From the NCBI GenBank assembly GCA_037039925.1, contig JAXRKP010000558.1, positions 94,501 to 158,500 of the forward strand: a DNA stretch of 64,000 nt, given 5' to 3'. The position numbers and the translations under genes were made by a program. This document shows positions 31,771 through 58,641 of the stretch, piece by piece. The DNA is from Doris montereyensis. Lineage: Eukaryota; Mollusca; Gastropoda; Nudibranchia; Dorididae. Below the pieces are notes generated by a model. The model was not told the origin of the DNA and searched no databases. It saw only the letters and a program-made list of their open reading frames with translations. Every line of letters starts with the position of its first letter. The first letter of the stretch is position 1.

Positions 31771-32065
31771 ATGGTAGTAGTGGTAGTGGCCGTGGTAGTA
31801 TAAGTAGAAAATCTAGTGGTGGTGGTGGTTGTGGTGATTGTAGTAGTTCATGTTGTAGTGTTAGAAGTAGTAGTAGTACTAGAGATGTTGATACATGTAG
31901 TACTAGAAGTAGTAGTAGTCGTAGCGTTAGTAGAAGTAATAATAGTAGTACAGTAGTGACGAGGGTTATGCCCGAAACGTCGTGTTTGTACTGCCTTTAT
32001 TAGTGGAGTTGCCACTTATTGTCGTTTATCATTTTAGTAGCGCGTAGTATAAGTAGTAGTAGTAG
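31771..32065. repeat. Degenerate (GTA/TAG)n microsatellite
   Basis: Imperfect GTA/TAG/GTG triplets interrupted at 31951-32040 by a non-repetitive GAAACGTC module. Confidence 0.85.
31951..31993 (+). ncRNA. Possible hammerhead-ribozyme-like motif
   Basis: cagta + gtgacga + ggg-ttatg-ccc + gaaacgtcg...tactg. Outer CAGTA/TACTG could pair, GGG/CCC form a small stem II, and 'GACGA' and 'GAAAC' resemble the two catalytic-core strands (CUGANGA and GAAA). The first core base is G where C is required, and stem III is very short. Small hammerheads of this kind occur in Penelope-like and other retroelements of animals; activity here is doubtful. Confidence 0.25.
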
Positions 32066-32089
32066 TCGTCGTTTTGGTTTTTTTATTTG

Positions 32090-32392
32090 ATTTGCCCATC
32101 ATCCACAACTATTAAAGTGGAGTTTTGGTAGGATTATTTAATATTACCCCCAACTGCCCTGTAAACAGCCAAGGGATCTTTAATGTCGGCATATTTGCAC
32201 ATGGGACCTTCATTTTATCGTCCGTTTTATCGTCTGTCTCCGATGGGACTAGGTGTCGATCCAGCTACCTGGACCAGGAGGGGGTGGGGAGTAGATTCTG
32301 CTTGAAAAAACTTGATAAAATTGTTCAACCGTTGGCGGGGCTCAGACCCACTACATTTTGGTTGAGAGGCCGACACCTGGCCTCTGAGCCCC
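32090..32392 (-). mobile_element. tRNA-derived SINE family A copy
   Basis: Minus-strand copy: the head at the right end ('gaggccaggtgtcggcctct', then 'gtgggtctgagccccgcc') and the tail 'gtggatgatgggcaaatcaa' at the left. Its head abuts the (AGT)n array at 32393. Confidence 0.78.
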
Positions 32393-32393
32393 C

Positions 32394-32438
<45 letters not shown>

Positions 32439-32449
32439 TAGTAGTAGTG

Positions 32450-32486
<37 letters not shown>

Positions 32487-32510
32487 TAGCAGTAGCAGTA
32501 GTAGTGGTGC
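32393..32510. repeat. (AGT)n microsatellite
   Basis: About 118 bp of AGT/TAG triplets with GGT variants, directly joined to a SINE head, 390 bp upstream of the LCA5L start. Confidence 0.95.
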
Positions 32511-32897
32511 AGTTGCTGTGGCTATTGTTTATTTTCATTCCCTATATTATCTCTCTCTCTTCCTCTTTTATTTCCCCAGGTGCATGAGAAAATGCTCGCT
32601 GCCATTAAATACGACACTCTAAAATAAAACCCAAACAACAAGGACCTAGAATTATGGGCGTTTGCTTAATCTCAACTTGAGAAGAAGAAAATCATATTGT
32701 TTCTAATTCGAATTCAACTTGTCCGTGGTGAACATCAATCAACAGAGGACTAACGAGTGGGAAACCCCAAACACGACCACTGCTTTTGGGACTGCCCGGC
32801 ATACCGACCCACCCACTCTGAAAGGAGGTGTGGGTGAGTGAGAGAGTTGAGTGAGAAGGCGCGCAGGCAGGCAGGCGGGTTGAGAACTCAACACGAA

Positions 32898-47866
<14,969 letters not shown>

Positions 47867-48894
47867 AGTCTACGTGTGTTAACATGATGTGCTTTTTCAA
47901 TATGAAGTAATAGCCTAATTTCTGTGTTACAATTCCATTTGTTATCAAATCTCCGTCTTCTATGTTAATAGCGATTTTTTTCTCTTCAATTTTTCTTGTA
48001 TCTTATTGTCATTGTGTTTGTATTAGCCATTCTGGATTGAAAAAGTATTTAAATTGAGTTTTGTTATCTGCCACTTTACATTTTGTTGAAGCTGTTACTG
48101 ATGTGTATCAAGGTGTTACTGAGCTGACATTGACATTTATCTCTTCCTATAATTTTATTATTACCAAAGTTTTGGGGCTAGATTTGGCATTGTACTTGAA
48201 TTTTTTTCTTTTCTTTTTTTTATTCTTTTGTCCAGGTCAGGGGTATATTTAATGTTTTTATATTCTATTTTAAGGGTTGGGAGGTAATTTTATTATTTTT
48301 CTTAATTTTGCTTTCAAAAAGAAAATTTTATCGTAGACTTTTTTTTTTTTTAATTAGGTGACAGTGACAGACAAAAATGAAAATATTTAGGAATCTGGGA
48401 GATAATTGTTAATGTAAGTCCATAATTTGGCTTGGTACTGTTCATATTCTGTCGGTCCAGCAGCGAAATGGGTAGCTAGGTCTATTCAGACTGGGCAAAA
48501 ATAAAGACAGCGTTATAAGCAATGGCAAACTACTGTACTGTGCCGTATGCCTAGAAAAATTAGGACTCTACTCCTGATTGCCCTGCTTTCAGCTCTCAGT
48601 ATGGGACTTACTTTATTGTTTTTACTGTTCACATCAGTATGTGGGATAGATATTTCGTAAACATGAATAGGACTGTGCAATGTTTGAAAATTTTTCTTTG
48701 AAATTGGAATGTCAGCGCTTTAGAGGGGATCATTACCTCTGTTATTTTCCCAATTTCAGGATGTGCCATGGTATCTCTTTGCTTAACTGTCAAATATTTG
48801 ATCTTCTGGTTGCTTAAACATTGTTTGGTAATGTTTCTCTTGTCTTCTTTTTTAATTTAGGTGTTAAATCTGGATTTGTAGGGTTTTTTATATA

Positions 48895-49170
48895 GTCAGT
48901 GAAACTGTCTCATACGCAAGTCAGTCTGGCGTAATTTTTCAGAAGAAGCAAAAAACGTCATAATTCATCGAATAGGGCTGCAAACACTATGCTATGTTTT
49001 TTGGAAGAAAAACAGAAACCTTTGTTTGGATTATGTGCATACAATGAGCTTTTCTATTTGTACAAGGCCTTCAGTATTTATAAAGACACGAAAAGAAGCA
49101 TGCATTTGATCATTGAAAGGATAAATCTCATATACTTACATTTTATATATATTTAGACAATTTCACTGAC
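48895..49170. mobile_element. MITE with 15-bp inverted ends
   Basis: Left end gtcagtgaaactgtc (48895-48909), right end gacaatttcactgac (49156-49170): inverted repeats with one mismatch. 276 bp, no ORF, with TA-rich flanks. The right part, reversed, matches 42375-42470. The superfamily is not clear from the ends. Confidence 0.65.
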
Positions 49171-50164
49171 GGTGTGGGTATTCCATGAGAAGAAAATACA
49201 AATTGTTTTTATTTGTTTGGGTACTTTTTTTTTGGGAGGGGGGGAGGCAAGTTGATTTCATTTGTGTTTCTTTTTAACTTTTGTATTGTTGGCTTTGTTT
49301 AGTGGCTTATTTTATGCGAAAGTCGTTAGTTATTTTTGGGGGGGTTTTTAGTCATTGATAATTTTCTTTTGAGATTAAGGTTTTTACATGACATATATAG
49401 AAATGTTCATGTTATTTCAGTCTAAATACAATTAAAATACGCAAAACAATATTACTTTTCTTCCATCTTATATATTGCATGATACTGTTTGATGAATTTG
49501 ATGAGTTGTTAAATTCTTTCTCTAGATTCATAACGAAACAAAAACAGGTGTATTTAATTAAGTCAGGAATTTCTTCATAATGTGTAAAACAGCAAATAAG
49601 TTGATGTAAAAGTTAAAGTAAAACAATTTTATACAAGTGAACAAACATATTTAATGCATGAGTTGTTGAAATCTAAAGATCAAAGCAAGCCCTTAACAGT
49701 TTGTGAAATTAATATAGAGAAGACAAGTCTCGTAGTTCATGCTTTGTTCAGGATAATTACACTAATGACGGTTAAATCTTTTTCTTTTTTTTTGAAAAGG
49801 CCAAAAGAAAGGCTTTGAAAAAGTGATGTACAATAGAAGTTCTTTTTTTTAGAAAGAAATGTGTAACTGTTGACCTTTAATCTTTTCTTGAGATGCTGCA
49901 TTTTACTGGCCATATTTACCCAAGAAGCACTTGCAGCATTACCGGAAGTGACCTTTTTAAAGTGAGGGGTTTCCCCAGCCATTTGCATGAAAAACAAGTA
50001 TGTGCAAGGGGTGAAGCTAGGATTTTGACTCAATTTGAGCAATGATTTTATGTTTACAGATGATAAGAGACCTATATATAAGTACTATAAGTTTAAGACA
50101 TGAATTTTCTGAAAGTTGAGATGTTATTGCAACAAAAGAAACTTTAAAAACTAAAGACTCGGGT

Positions 50165-50460
50165 TTGCACACAGTGTGTTGAATGTGAAAGCGTCACTTT
50201 CGACAAAACGATTATGAAGCCACCCGAAAAGCTGCAGGATTAGAATAAATTGTATACTTATTGGCTGTTGTTTAACTGAACTCAAAGGTCAAACTACATC
50301 ATATTCCATTTAAGGAAAGTGGAAATTTCCTTTAAAGAAGCCCAGGTGTCCGGCCCTCAATATAGGGCCCGCGCTCTTCCCGGGCCAACAAGATCCGCCC
50401 CTAAATTTAGGGCTGGAGCGTTTTCCGGGCCAATGGTAACATGCCCTAAATATAGGACCT
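50165..50460 (-). mobile_element. Palindrome-bearing repeat family P, copy 2
   Basis: Reverse-oriented copy of 23245-23545. It shares 'aagtgacgctttcacattca', 'aactcaaaggtcaaactac' (minus-strand equivalents), 'ggaaatttccactttcc' and three palindromes (ggccctcaatatagggcc; cccctaaatttagggc; gccctaaatataggac) about 50 bp apart with 'cttcccgggcca'-type spacers. Confidence 0.7.
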
Positions 50461-50754
50461 GTGCTCTTCTTGGGTTAGAGCTAAGGATATGCTAGCTGAA
50501 ACCCTCATTGATTTCTTAGATTCATTCTGTCCTAGTACTTGCCTACTTACTTGCTGCCCTTTACATAGTGTAGCAACAGAGCTTTTCCACTCCTGCCCGT
50601 TTAGGCCTTCTTCTGAAAGACGTTCCACATCTGTTTCCAGATCTTCATTTCTCCTTCTACAATTTTGCACCGGGTAATCTTTAGTGGTCCTCACTTTCTT
50701 CTGTCTTTGTAAACCCACATATTTACAGACATAGTCATAGCAGATTCGTTTCAT
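50446..50754 (-). other. Unrecognised 102-codon open frame beside repeat P
   Basis: Reads MKRICYDYVCKYVGLQRQKK and later NCRRRNEDLETDVERLSEEG, a charged, helix-prone sequence. It abuts the palindromes of repeat P and could be a transposon-borne gene remnant. I recognise no family. It may also be chance. Confidence 0.25.
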
Positions 50755-50903
50755 CTTTTAACAGTAATTTGTGATGCAGTACGTTATAACAATCAGCCAT
50801 TACAAAACATTTTTTCCTTATAAGCCTATCCATGTTCACTACAAACGTTGTCAGCACATATATGGTGATTGGAAATGGGGTTTCTGTTCTTGTATGTAGG
50901 AAA

Positions 50904-51118
50904 AGTTCCTTGAAAACCATTATGGCGAATAAAGCTTGAGCTTATGCAAGTTTCTGTAATGTAAAGTGGAACAGGTGATAATAATCACCTCCTGGACAGG
51001 ACACTAGTCTGACGCAGTTTTTATTCCCAAGCTAGTGTTTGTACTCATATGCACCTGGGTAGCGTGGGGGAAGTGTGTGTTAACCAAGGAACACAATGTC
51101 AGATGTAGCTCTTGTGTA
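50904..51118 (-). mobile_element. tRNA-derived SINE family B, copy lacking the head
   Basis: Shares 'ggaacaggtgataataatca', 'cctcctggacaggacac', 'tttttattcccaagctagtg' and 'aaggaacacaatgtcagatg' with the complete copies. It stops before the tRNA-like part. Confidence 0.65.
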
Positions 51119-54100
51119 ATCTATAATTTTGTTTCTAAAATTTAACTTTAGAATGAATTAACCTCAATTTGCTACACTATTTTTACTAATGTAGATTTTT
51201 TTAAAGGTATGATTGTTTTTGTCTTGCGGAAGTAACTCCATAGATTTGAGATATATTTCAAGAAATGTTTGATGAGTAAATCGGATTTCAGTTGATTTTA
51301 GTTCTCACCTCAATGCTGCACATATTTAAGACGTCTCATCAGTGTGCCTGTGTGTTGGGGATTTTAACGGGAGCATTATTTTTATAACATGAAAACGTTT
51401 TGCTCAGATTCTTTTGTCTTTTTTCTTTTCTTCCACCCAATCCTCGCAATCAGCATTCTTTATTTACTCTTATAAATTTTTATGAACATTGAAAGGGCTG
51501 TCTCAGGAACAGTGAAAGGGCGAGAGGATTTGAAATGATATAAATAACCTACCATGCTAGTAAATTATGACATTTTAGTATTTATTGTCGTCAGAAGATA
51601 AGAAGTGTAGTCTTGAAAATCACTTCTTCGGTTTTTTTTGTTCCCTCCTATTATTATTTTTTTTGGTTTTATTTATTATATCTTTTTACTGGGGAGTTTT
51701 TTTTTAAGCCTAAAAATTAAATTTCAACCAAGGCTTGACTGTCTCTAATAAGTATTATGTTTTATTGCCCATGTGATGACATCTCTTTGTACTTTATGGT
51801 CATATGCACACTTTACAAATTCTTCTTGTTTTCGACATTTGTATTGACAAAGAAAAGAGCCATTTTCTTCAGTCTGTTTTCAGTTATTTATCTTGCCCCA
51901 GTTTGTTTTTTGTTTGATGTGCCTGGTAGAACTACTAGAACAGTACAGACTTTCCTTTGTAAGTTTTTGTCTTTGATTCATTTTCTCTTACAAAAGATGG
52001 GAGTCCTTGGAATTCCAGTACATGACGTGTATTTTACCATTTCGTTTATTCATTGAGAGATGGAAGAAGAAGAAGATTTATTCACTGATCTTGGTTACGC
52101 TTTATGCATGCTTTCGCTTCAAACTGTGTATTGATAAAGGAAGCAAGTGCGTAGACTTTACATTTTTATAATATTGTGTACTAAATAAATCCGACTTAGG
52201 TTTAGATTCTGAGACGCCTGATAGTTCATGGCAATTTTTGTGACAAAGGCAGGGAGAGTGTAGACAGATATTTTTGTTGTCAGAGACCTGGTATTGTTTT
52301 CTTTTCCCTTTAGATAAATAAATCCACATTCGCTATGTGAGAAATCAAAATTAAATGAAAGTGCCGACAATTCATGCCTATGAATATAGCATTATTTCTT
52401 CTTCTTTATTTTATCATCATAATTTATTTAAAGAATATATTCTTTCAGCTGCACTCAGTTCCATGGCTATGTGAAGAAGAAAAAAAAAACCTAAAATAAC
52501 ATTTTCATATCTTATATTAAGACAATGGTGCTATATATGTACTTCATGCTAAAAAAAACAAACAATTATTAGCACAGTCTTATGAGGTTTTTATTTATAT
52601 GTTTAGTCCTTTTTAAAAATATTTTTGCTGTATTTGTTTGAGGATGATGCTTGGTTCCTGTCTTTTTATTTCATCCTTTTTCTCTTTTCCTACTAAAGTT
52701 TTAATCCATGTATCATCAGGGGTTTTAAAAAACATTTTTCCTGAACATCTGAACTGTTGATAAAAAATTGTCTTTGGAACTATCTTTCATGCTTTTACAC
52801 TTGTTGAAAATTCATTTTCAGTACCAGTAGCCAGCTGTTTCAACATGCTGTGATCTGTGATGTAGATAAAGTTTACAAATGGCACAGGACAGCTCCATTG
52901 ACGAATAAAAAGTCTTGTGTTTGTTTTAATAACTTTTTTTATTGGGGGGAGTGGTGGTTTTGTTGTTATATATATTTGATTGGCACGCTAGCATATAGGC
53001 TACCAATTTAATGAAACAGTTATTCAGCTGTGCCCCAGAAACTTATTATCTTGACGGTGTTCTTGAAGAGATGAAATTACATTTGTATTTTGTAATTATT
53101 TTACAAGAAAGTATACTTACCTTGTTTTGAAACAGCTTTGATTACTTATATCTAGATCTAGTTTGTTTAAGTAAGCTTCTTTTTTATCATTATGACACAA
53201 CAGTAGATTTTGACAAGAATATTATTAATAATATTAAATATTTAGATTACATTTTCTTTCTTCTTTACAAAATAGATGACCCAAATATGTTCAAAAATGA
53301 TTTTTTTCTTACTTTTGTCAAAATGTCAACAAAGTAATTCATTTTGTAGATAATTATTTATAGCATTTATCCTTTTAATCTTTGAAAACAATTGAATATA
53401 TCTGGAGAGGAATACCTCTTTAATCTAGAAGAAGACGGATCAAAGACGAAACTTGATACAAAAAATGTTGGCTTCTGTGCAGTCCATTATATTAAATTGT
53501 CTACGATGGTTGTCTGTTAATATTTCAAGTTTATTTCATATACGATAATGTTTTTTCAGTGGTTTTTTGGGGATTTTTTAAACAATATATTGAGAGTCAA
53601 TTTTTTCCGGAAGAATCATGATTTCATAGTTCATCACATAGATATAATATGTAAAAGATTTAGCCTTTCTATGCTCGTACGCAAATAAGGCCATAAAGAT
53701 GGATACACACAGTGGGTACTGAGCAGACATAGATTACCAATAGTCAGTATAGAATGATTATTTATTGTATAACTCAAGTGTGTGTCTGATTAGGTAGAGA
53801 GCAAGAATTTGGATGAGATTGATGTTGTATAAAGCATTGCACAAACTAAGTATGTTTATATCTTTGTTGAATTTGTTCATGTCCTCTGTTGTGCCATGTG
53901 TGTTGAGACAAAGGGAAAATGAGACTGTAAATGTAATGTAAAGTGAACTTCAATTACACTTACAAGGACATGTTACATATGTGTGTATGTCACATGTGTC
54001 TTGGCTATGAAGGATATGTTCTCATTATATTTCAATGTTAAGAACTAATTTTCTTACAAAGTCGAACTCTAAATTAACCAAATAATTGTAATTTTAAAAA

Positions 54101-54538
54101 ATGATGCACATAATAATATAAATATATTATAGATACATACATTATATATAAATATACATAAATAAATATAAGAAAAATATTCTTTGATTAGCTTGGGGCT
54201 AATTAATATCATCCATCCGTCCACTTTAATAATTTTCTTTGCTAATTATACAATTTTAGTCTCAACTTATTCTCTATATTATCATGTGAAATATACCTGA
54301 CTTTCATACATCGTACAGTCCTCAGATTTCTTAGATTGGGGTGTGGCATTTTAACTTGTAGAAAGTCATTAGGAGCATTGTGTTTTGATATCACCCCTCA
54401 CTTTTGAAATCAAAATCACAAATAAATTTACTTCTTACCCTTGATTGTGTTTCAAATTATTTTTTGGGTATTTGTCCTGAAATGATGAAGCTACTGCATA
54501 GCTGCTTTTCTTGTCAAATCAAAAAAATCAATTGTAAA

Positions 54539-54638
54539 GTTCCCTCAAGGCCGTTATGGCCTATGGAGCCGGAGCTTATCCCAGTTTCCATAGGGTGAAG
54601 CGGAACAGATGATAATAATCACCTCCTGGTCAGGCAGA
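54539..54638 (-). mobile_element. SINE family B, 3' end fragment
   Basis: 'tcaaggccgttatggcctat', 'ggagccggagcttatcccag' and 'cacctcctggtcaggcag': the terminal 100 bp of the family. Confidence 0.6.
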
Positions 54639-55132
54639 CAGACAGCTTAGCTACAGACACGCACAAACATAAACAAAAATATACAAATGCACACGAAAAG
54701 AAATATAACCAGGTAGATTGATTTGAATGTCTCTAATCATCTGTCATAAACAATAACAAGAAAACGTTTCATTGTTTTTTGTAAACTGAAAAAGTTTCAC
54801 TTTATTCAAAAGCTTTTTCAAAAAGAGTGATTATTTGTCGTCTATTACACCAGTGATAAAAACTCTTTGTAATGTGAAAATACACACAGCCACACAAAAA
54901 CATACCGGTTTGGGTAACATTCTTAAAACTCAAAATTTTTTAGAATTTGTACAGCAATGCATTTCAAAATCACACCACTGAATGGGAAAGGATGCTATTA
55001 TTCTTCAGACACACATATTATGATTAAGATTACACATATTTTCAATTAAACAACCTCTTATTCTAATCAAAGTCATCAAGTTTATGATAATAAAAACTGG
55101 TGAAACAGTCGAATCTGAAAACCTTCTCATTT

Positions 55133-55380
55133 CAAACATTTACTTTAGAATAAACATTCACCACCTAAAGTGATTTCCATACTCGGACATTTACTCTAGA
55201 ACAAACATTCACCACCTAAAGTGATTTCCATACTCAGACATTTACTCTAGAACAAACATTCACCACCTAAAGTGATTTCCATACTCAGACATTTACTCTA
55301 GAACAAACATTCACCACCTAAAGTGATTTCCATACTCAGACATTTACTCTAGAACAAACATTTACTACCTAAAGTGAGTC
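55133..55380. repeat. 51-bp minisatellite, about 5 copies
   Basis: The unit is acatttactctagaacaaac + attcaccacctaaagtgatt + tccatactcag. The first and last copies are slightly diverged. Confidence 0.95.
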
Positions 55381-55454
55381 TCCTACTCAGTGCTGAGCAA
55401 AGGCAATCTGGAGTAAAGCCTTGATTTTATCTAAGCATTACTATATATCATCAC

Positions 55455-56008
55455 GTCTCGATAGTCCGAACACCTCTGCTCCGAGCAATTTGTCCAGATT
55501 ACCGAGACATCTGGATTATCAAATCCCCCGATGAAAGTGATACATTATTGTGAATCAGCGAAACATCTCTGAACTTATGGTAATGTAGGCCTTGTGTATT
55601 TTTTCTTCGTCTCCTTCTTGTGTAAATTGTGTACAAGCAAAAACTCTGAGGCACACAAAACGTTTTGTGTCTGGGTTGACCAGACACCCACTCACAGCTG
55701 CCTGGGCAACATGGCCCTCAGTCAATTTGCTGTAACCCCACTAAATTGTATGGCTGAAGTGACGTTCAGAAAATCAAGTCGACAGCTTTGATGAGTCGTC
55801 AGTGAACTGAGTAGACTATCTCGAACATTTAAGTGATCTGTTAATCGAAGCATAAATTCTCTATATTGTGGTAACTTGTTCCAAAATTAGGTGTTCGGAT
55901 CAGGAAATTCTGGATTATCAGATACAAATAAATAATTTAAAAAACTGTCCCTGGCTCATCTGTTCGGGTTATCGAGGCATTCTGATTATCAAGAAGTCAC
56001 TGTATATG
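55455..56008. mobile_element. Pogo/Tigger-like non-autonomous element
   Basis: The left end ('cacgtctcgatagtccgaac') and the reversed right end ('cagtgacttcttgataatca', 'gcctcgataacccgaaca') share CTCGATA-N2-CCGAACA. Internal copies of 'gattatc'/'gataatcc' and 'ctggattatca' recur. The terminal motif resembles pogo/Tigger inverted repeats (CAGT...CTCGATAATCCG). No transposase ORF. Confidence 0.55.
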
Positions 56009-56444
56009 GCACAATACAGCAGTTTGTCTTGCTTTCCACGCTAATTTCATTTTCTGAACAAAGTCTGAATAAACCTACCTAGCTACACACCTAGCTATAA
56101 GATATGCAACATACAGTGCTATCATCATACCACAAATTATTAATAACTGGAATTCTTTGCCTAATTGGGTCGTCATGTCCCCAATAAATGAACAGTTCAA
56201 GACATGCAAAAATCACAAATTGAGAGCCTCAACACCTCCATAATTTTCTCAAACGACACATTTGGGAGTACCCGATACAGAAACACACTGGCTTCTGGGT
56301 CTGCAGGAGGACCACGAAAAAACTTGAACCCGAATCTCCTGAGTGTTGGTCATGATGCTTCACCACATATAGGGCCTACACATTTCTTAAAAAGAAAATC
56401 TAACCCACCAATGCATCAAAAGCTACCCATTGCTTTTCTTTTTT

Positions 56445-56590
56445 TCTTTCATTGAAATTTACCCCATCCACCATTACCGCTATCTCAGGGAGAATTAAGA
56501 GGAAACAGCAAGATGAGAGATAAGTGGAGGAAGGAAAGGGAAAGAAGTAGGACCTACCAGCAGATCCTGCCAACTACCCACCTACCCATT
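56445..56590 (+). repeat. Dispersed repeat family C, complete copy
   Basis: 'tttcattgaaatttacccca', 'tccaccattaccgctatctc', 'aagaggaaacagcaagatga', 'agaagtaggacctaccagca' and 'gccaactacccac' in order. Confidence 0.7.
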
Positions 56591-56723
56591 GCACTATGAG
56601 ACTAAAGTTGGCTCGCACAATGAGACTTCAGTTGGCTCGCACTACGAGATAAAGTTGGTTCCATTTGGAATTTGTTTTCCTCTCGTTGCCTGGCAAGGAT
56701 GCTGGGTGCTGAAGATGTACAGT

Positions 56724-56876
56724 CAATTTCAATTTACCCTGCCCCTCGTGTCGTATGCAGTGATCTCTCTCTCTCTCTCAGGATGAATTGAGAGCAAACA
56801 GCAAGATGAAAGATATGTAAATAAGAGTGGAAGAAAAGAAGTATGAACTTCCAACAGTGCCCGCCAACCACCCACC
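56724..56876 (+). repeat. Dispersed repeat family C copy
   Basis: 'tttcaatttaccctgcccct', an internal CT run, 'gagcaaacagcaagatgaaa', 'aagaagtatgaacttccaac' and 'gcccgccaaccacccacc'. Confidence 0.65.
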
Positions 56877-57044
56877 CCCACATTTGGAAGGGGCATAGGA
56901 TCCCATACAAAGACTAACAACGATGGAGAATGGGAAGTGAAGCAAAAGGGATGCTTAAACTTAAAGCTAAACAAATATGTAGCAATAGTATATTATAACA
57001 CAATCGTACCCGGAGGCAATGGTGGATTATGGTTTATCCTTATT

Positions 57045-57120
57045 ATAAGATAAGATAAGATAAGAAGAATATTTATATTGCGCCTTCCCTCAGAAGAGCT
57101 CAAGGTCTCTCAGATTTTTA
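57045..57120. mobile_element. LINE-type 3' terminal motif
   Basis: (gataa)n, then 'gaatatttatattgcgcctt' and 'gaagagctcaaggt'. It resembles the 3' end at 1-62 of the window ('atgcacatttatattgcgcc...gagctctgggcgcattac') and 57530-57600 ('gaacatttaatagagcacca...agctctctgggcactt'). Confidence 0.5.
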
Positions 57121-57714
57121 CTGCGGAAAATTCCGAAATCACTGTAGGCCTATATATATATGTGTAGATAGATTTATATAGATATATATATAGATCCTAT
57201 ATAGACATAATATAATATAGATATATTAGAGCCCTATAGTAACAAAGACAAGACAAATAGAAAGGAACAAGTTGAAAGAAATCATAAACACCACACACCA
57301 CTTTCTACACATCATCAGTGTGCTAAAATATATTGGCCCGCGTCAGACTTGGACCAAAATGAGACAGATTAAACGTAACACTTCCGCATCCTATGATCCA
57401 TCATCATAGTAAATGGGGATATAATGCGCCAGACATTCCTGAGTTATCATGGACATATTTTTATGAAAAATGTTCATATCCACCGAAAAAAAGAGGGCTT
57501 TTTCTCTCAAAACTATCGGAAATAATAATAATAATAATATGAACATTTAATAGAGCACCAACTTCTCACAATTAAGCTCTCTGGGCACTTCACAGTGGAG
57601 AAAAACATATACATATTGGGGACAGAAGAGACGCCTCACACTAAATATTGACAAGTGTTGAAAGGAAATTATGGTGAGAAAATGACATCAAATTTAAAAC
57701 AGAAAGGTCTTTAA

Positions 57715-58420
57715 CCCATTGCTTCTCAAGGTTTAATTAGGTCATGAACCCTGAACTACTAAGCACAGGGGAAGTAACTCCTGCAACATAACAACATGGT
57801 GTCAGTAAAATATTTCTTGTGCCCTTAAAGAACCTTAATTTTTAAAATTATTTTAGATGCTTGAATAGTTACTCTTTCATTTCATATATGACATACATCC
57901 ATATTATCTTTGACATTGTTCAGTTCGTTGGAACATTCAGGACTTGATTGTTCGGGTGAAAATTGTGACTCTCCGTCAGGAGTAGAATTTTCGTTTTGAT
58001 CTAGATTTAGATCTAACCTGCTATCATTCTCAAACTCAGCATGAGAGTCTGATTCACTATTAAAATTTACATCAATTGCCTCTGTGTTGCCTTAAATGTC
58101 TTCATTCCACAAAGATTTGAGAAAATAAAATGCCCTCTCACAGCATGCGTACTTGTCAATTTTTTTGTCTGTCTTAAAAAATTAACAGTACGATAACCAG
58201 TAAAGCAATTTAGATCGAGTAAACCGAGTAAACGCGTACTTTCGGTTTAATGTACCCACTCCCTGAAAGCAACAAAAGTAACTTATTGATTGTAGTTTCA
58301 ATATACATGAACTCCAACACACACAAGTACTTTCAAAAATTGGGTCGGGCGCATTTGGCGTGTTGAGAAGTGCGATGTTGGATTTGAGCGGGTGCAACGG
58401 GCACATTGGGAAGCAATGGG
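57715..58420 (-). mobile_element. piggyBac-type element, non-autonomous, flanked by TTAA
   Basis: TTAA occurs at both borders (57711-57714 and 58421-58424). Left end CCCATTGCTTCTCAAGG and reversed right end CCCATTGCTTCCCAATG form inverted repeats with one mismatch in the first 15 bp. A TTAA target and CCC-start ends define piggyBac elements. On the minus strand an acidic stretch EAIDVNFNSESDSHAEFEND...LDQNENSTPDGESQ (about 58080-57960) looks like the acidic N-terminus common in piggyBac transposases; the catalytic domain is absent. It lies just downstream of GET1. Confidence 0.8.
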
Positions 58421-58621
58421 TTAACGACTTCTTATACATAATTATAAGATTTGGCTGTATTCAAATGCTTTGCAGGATGGCATGCCACGTTATATTATGG
58501 TAAATGATAATAAAACGATCAAGTTTGTTACAAACAATTTTATCTAGAAGACGAGCCACATTGAAAAGACACGAATCTAGCAATGCAGCTTAACCCTTAA
58601 AGGAATTTAACTTGAAATACA

Positions 58622-58641
58622 GTGGGGGGGGGGGGGGGGGG
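58622..58641. repeat. G homopolymer run
   Basis: About 18-20 G in a row, just beyond the GET1 coding end on its 3' side. Confidence 0.9.

Larger units (their letters stand above)
24319..32897. other. Divergent intergenic region between SH3BGR and LCA5L
   Basis: SH3BGR starts leftward at 24318 and LCA5L rightward at 32898, so their promoters face apart across 8.6 kb. The stretch holds two LINE 3' tails, four to five SINE copies, triplet and CT microsatellites and no recognised exon. The segment just right of SH3BGR exon 1 (24319-24560) and the GC-richer segment just left of LCA5L (32740-32897) are the likely 5' untranslated regions and core promoters. No TATA box is clear at either. Confidence 0.55.
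47867..57710. other. Intergenic region between LCA5L and GET1
   Basis: The left part should hold the LCA5L 3' untranslated region. About 10 kb of AT-rich sequence has no recognised exon. Elements listed separately: MITE 48895-49170, repeat P 50165-50460, SINE B remnants, 51-bp minisatellite, pogo-like element, two family C copies and LINE-type 3' ends near 57.05 and 57.53 kb. Confidence 0.55.
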
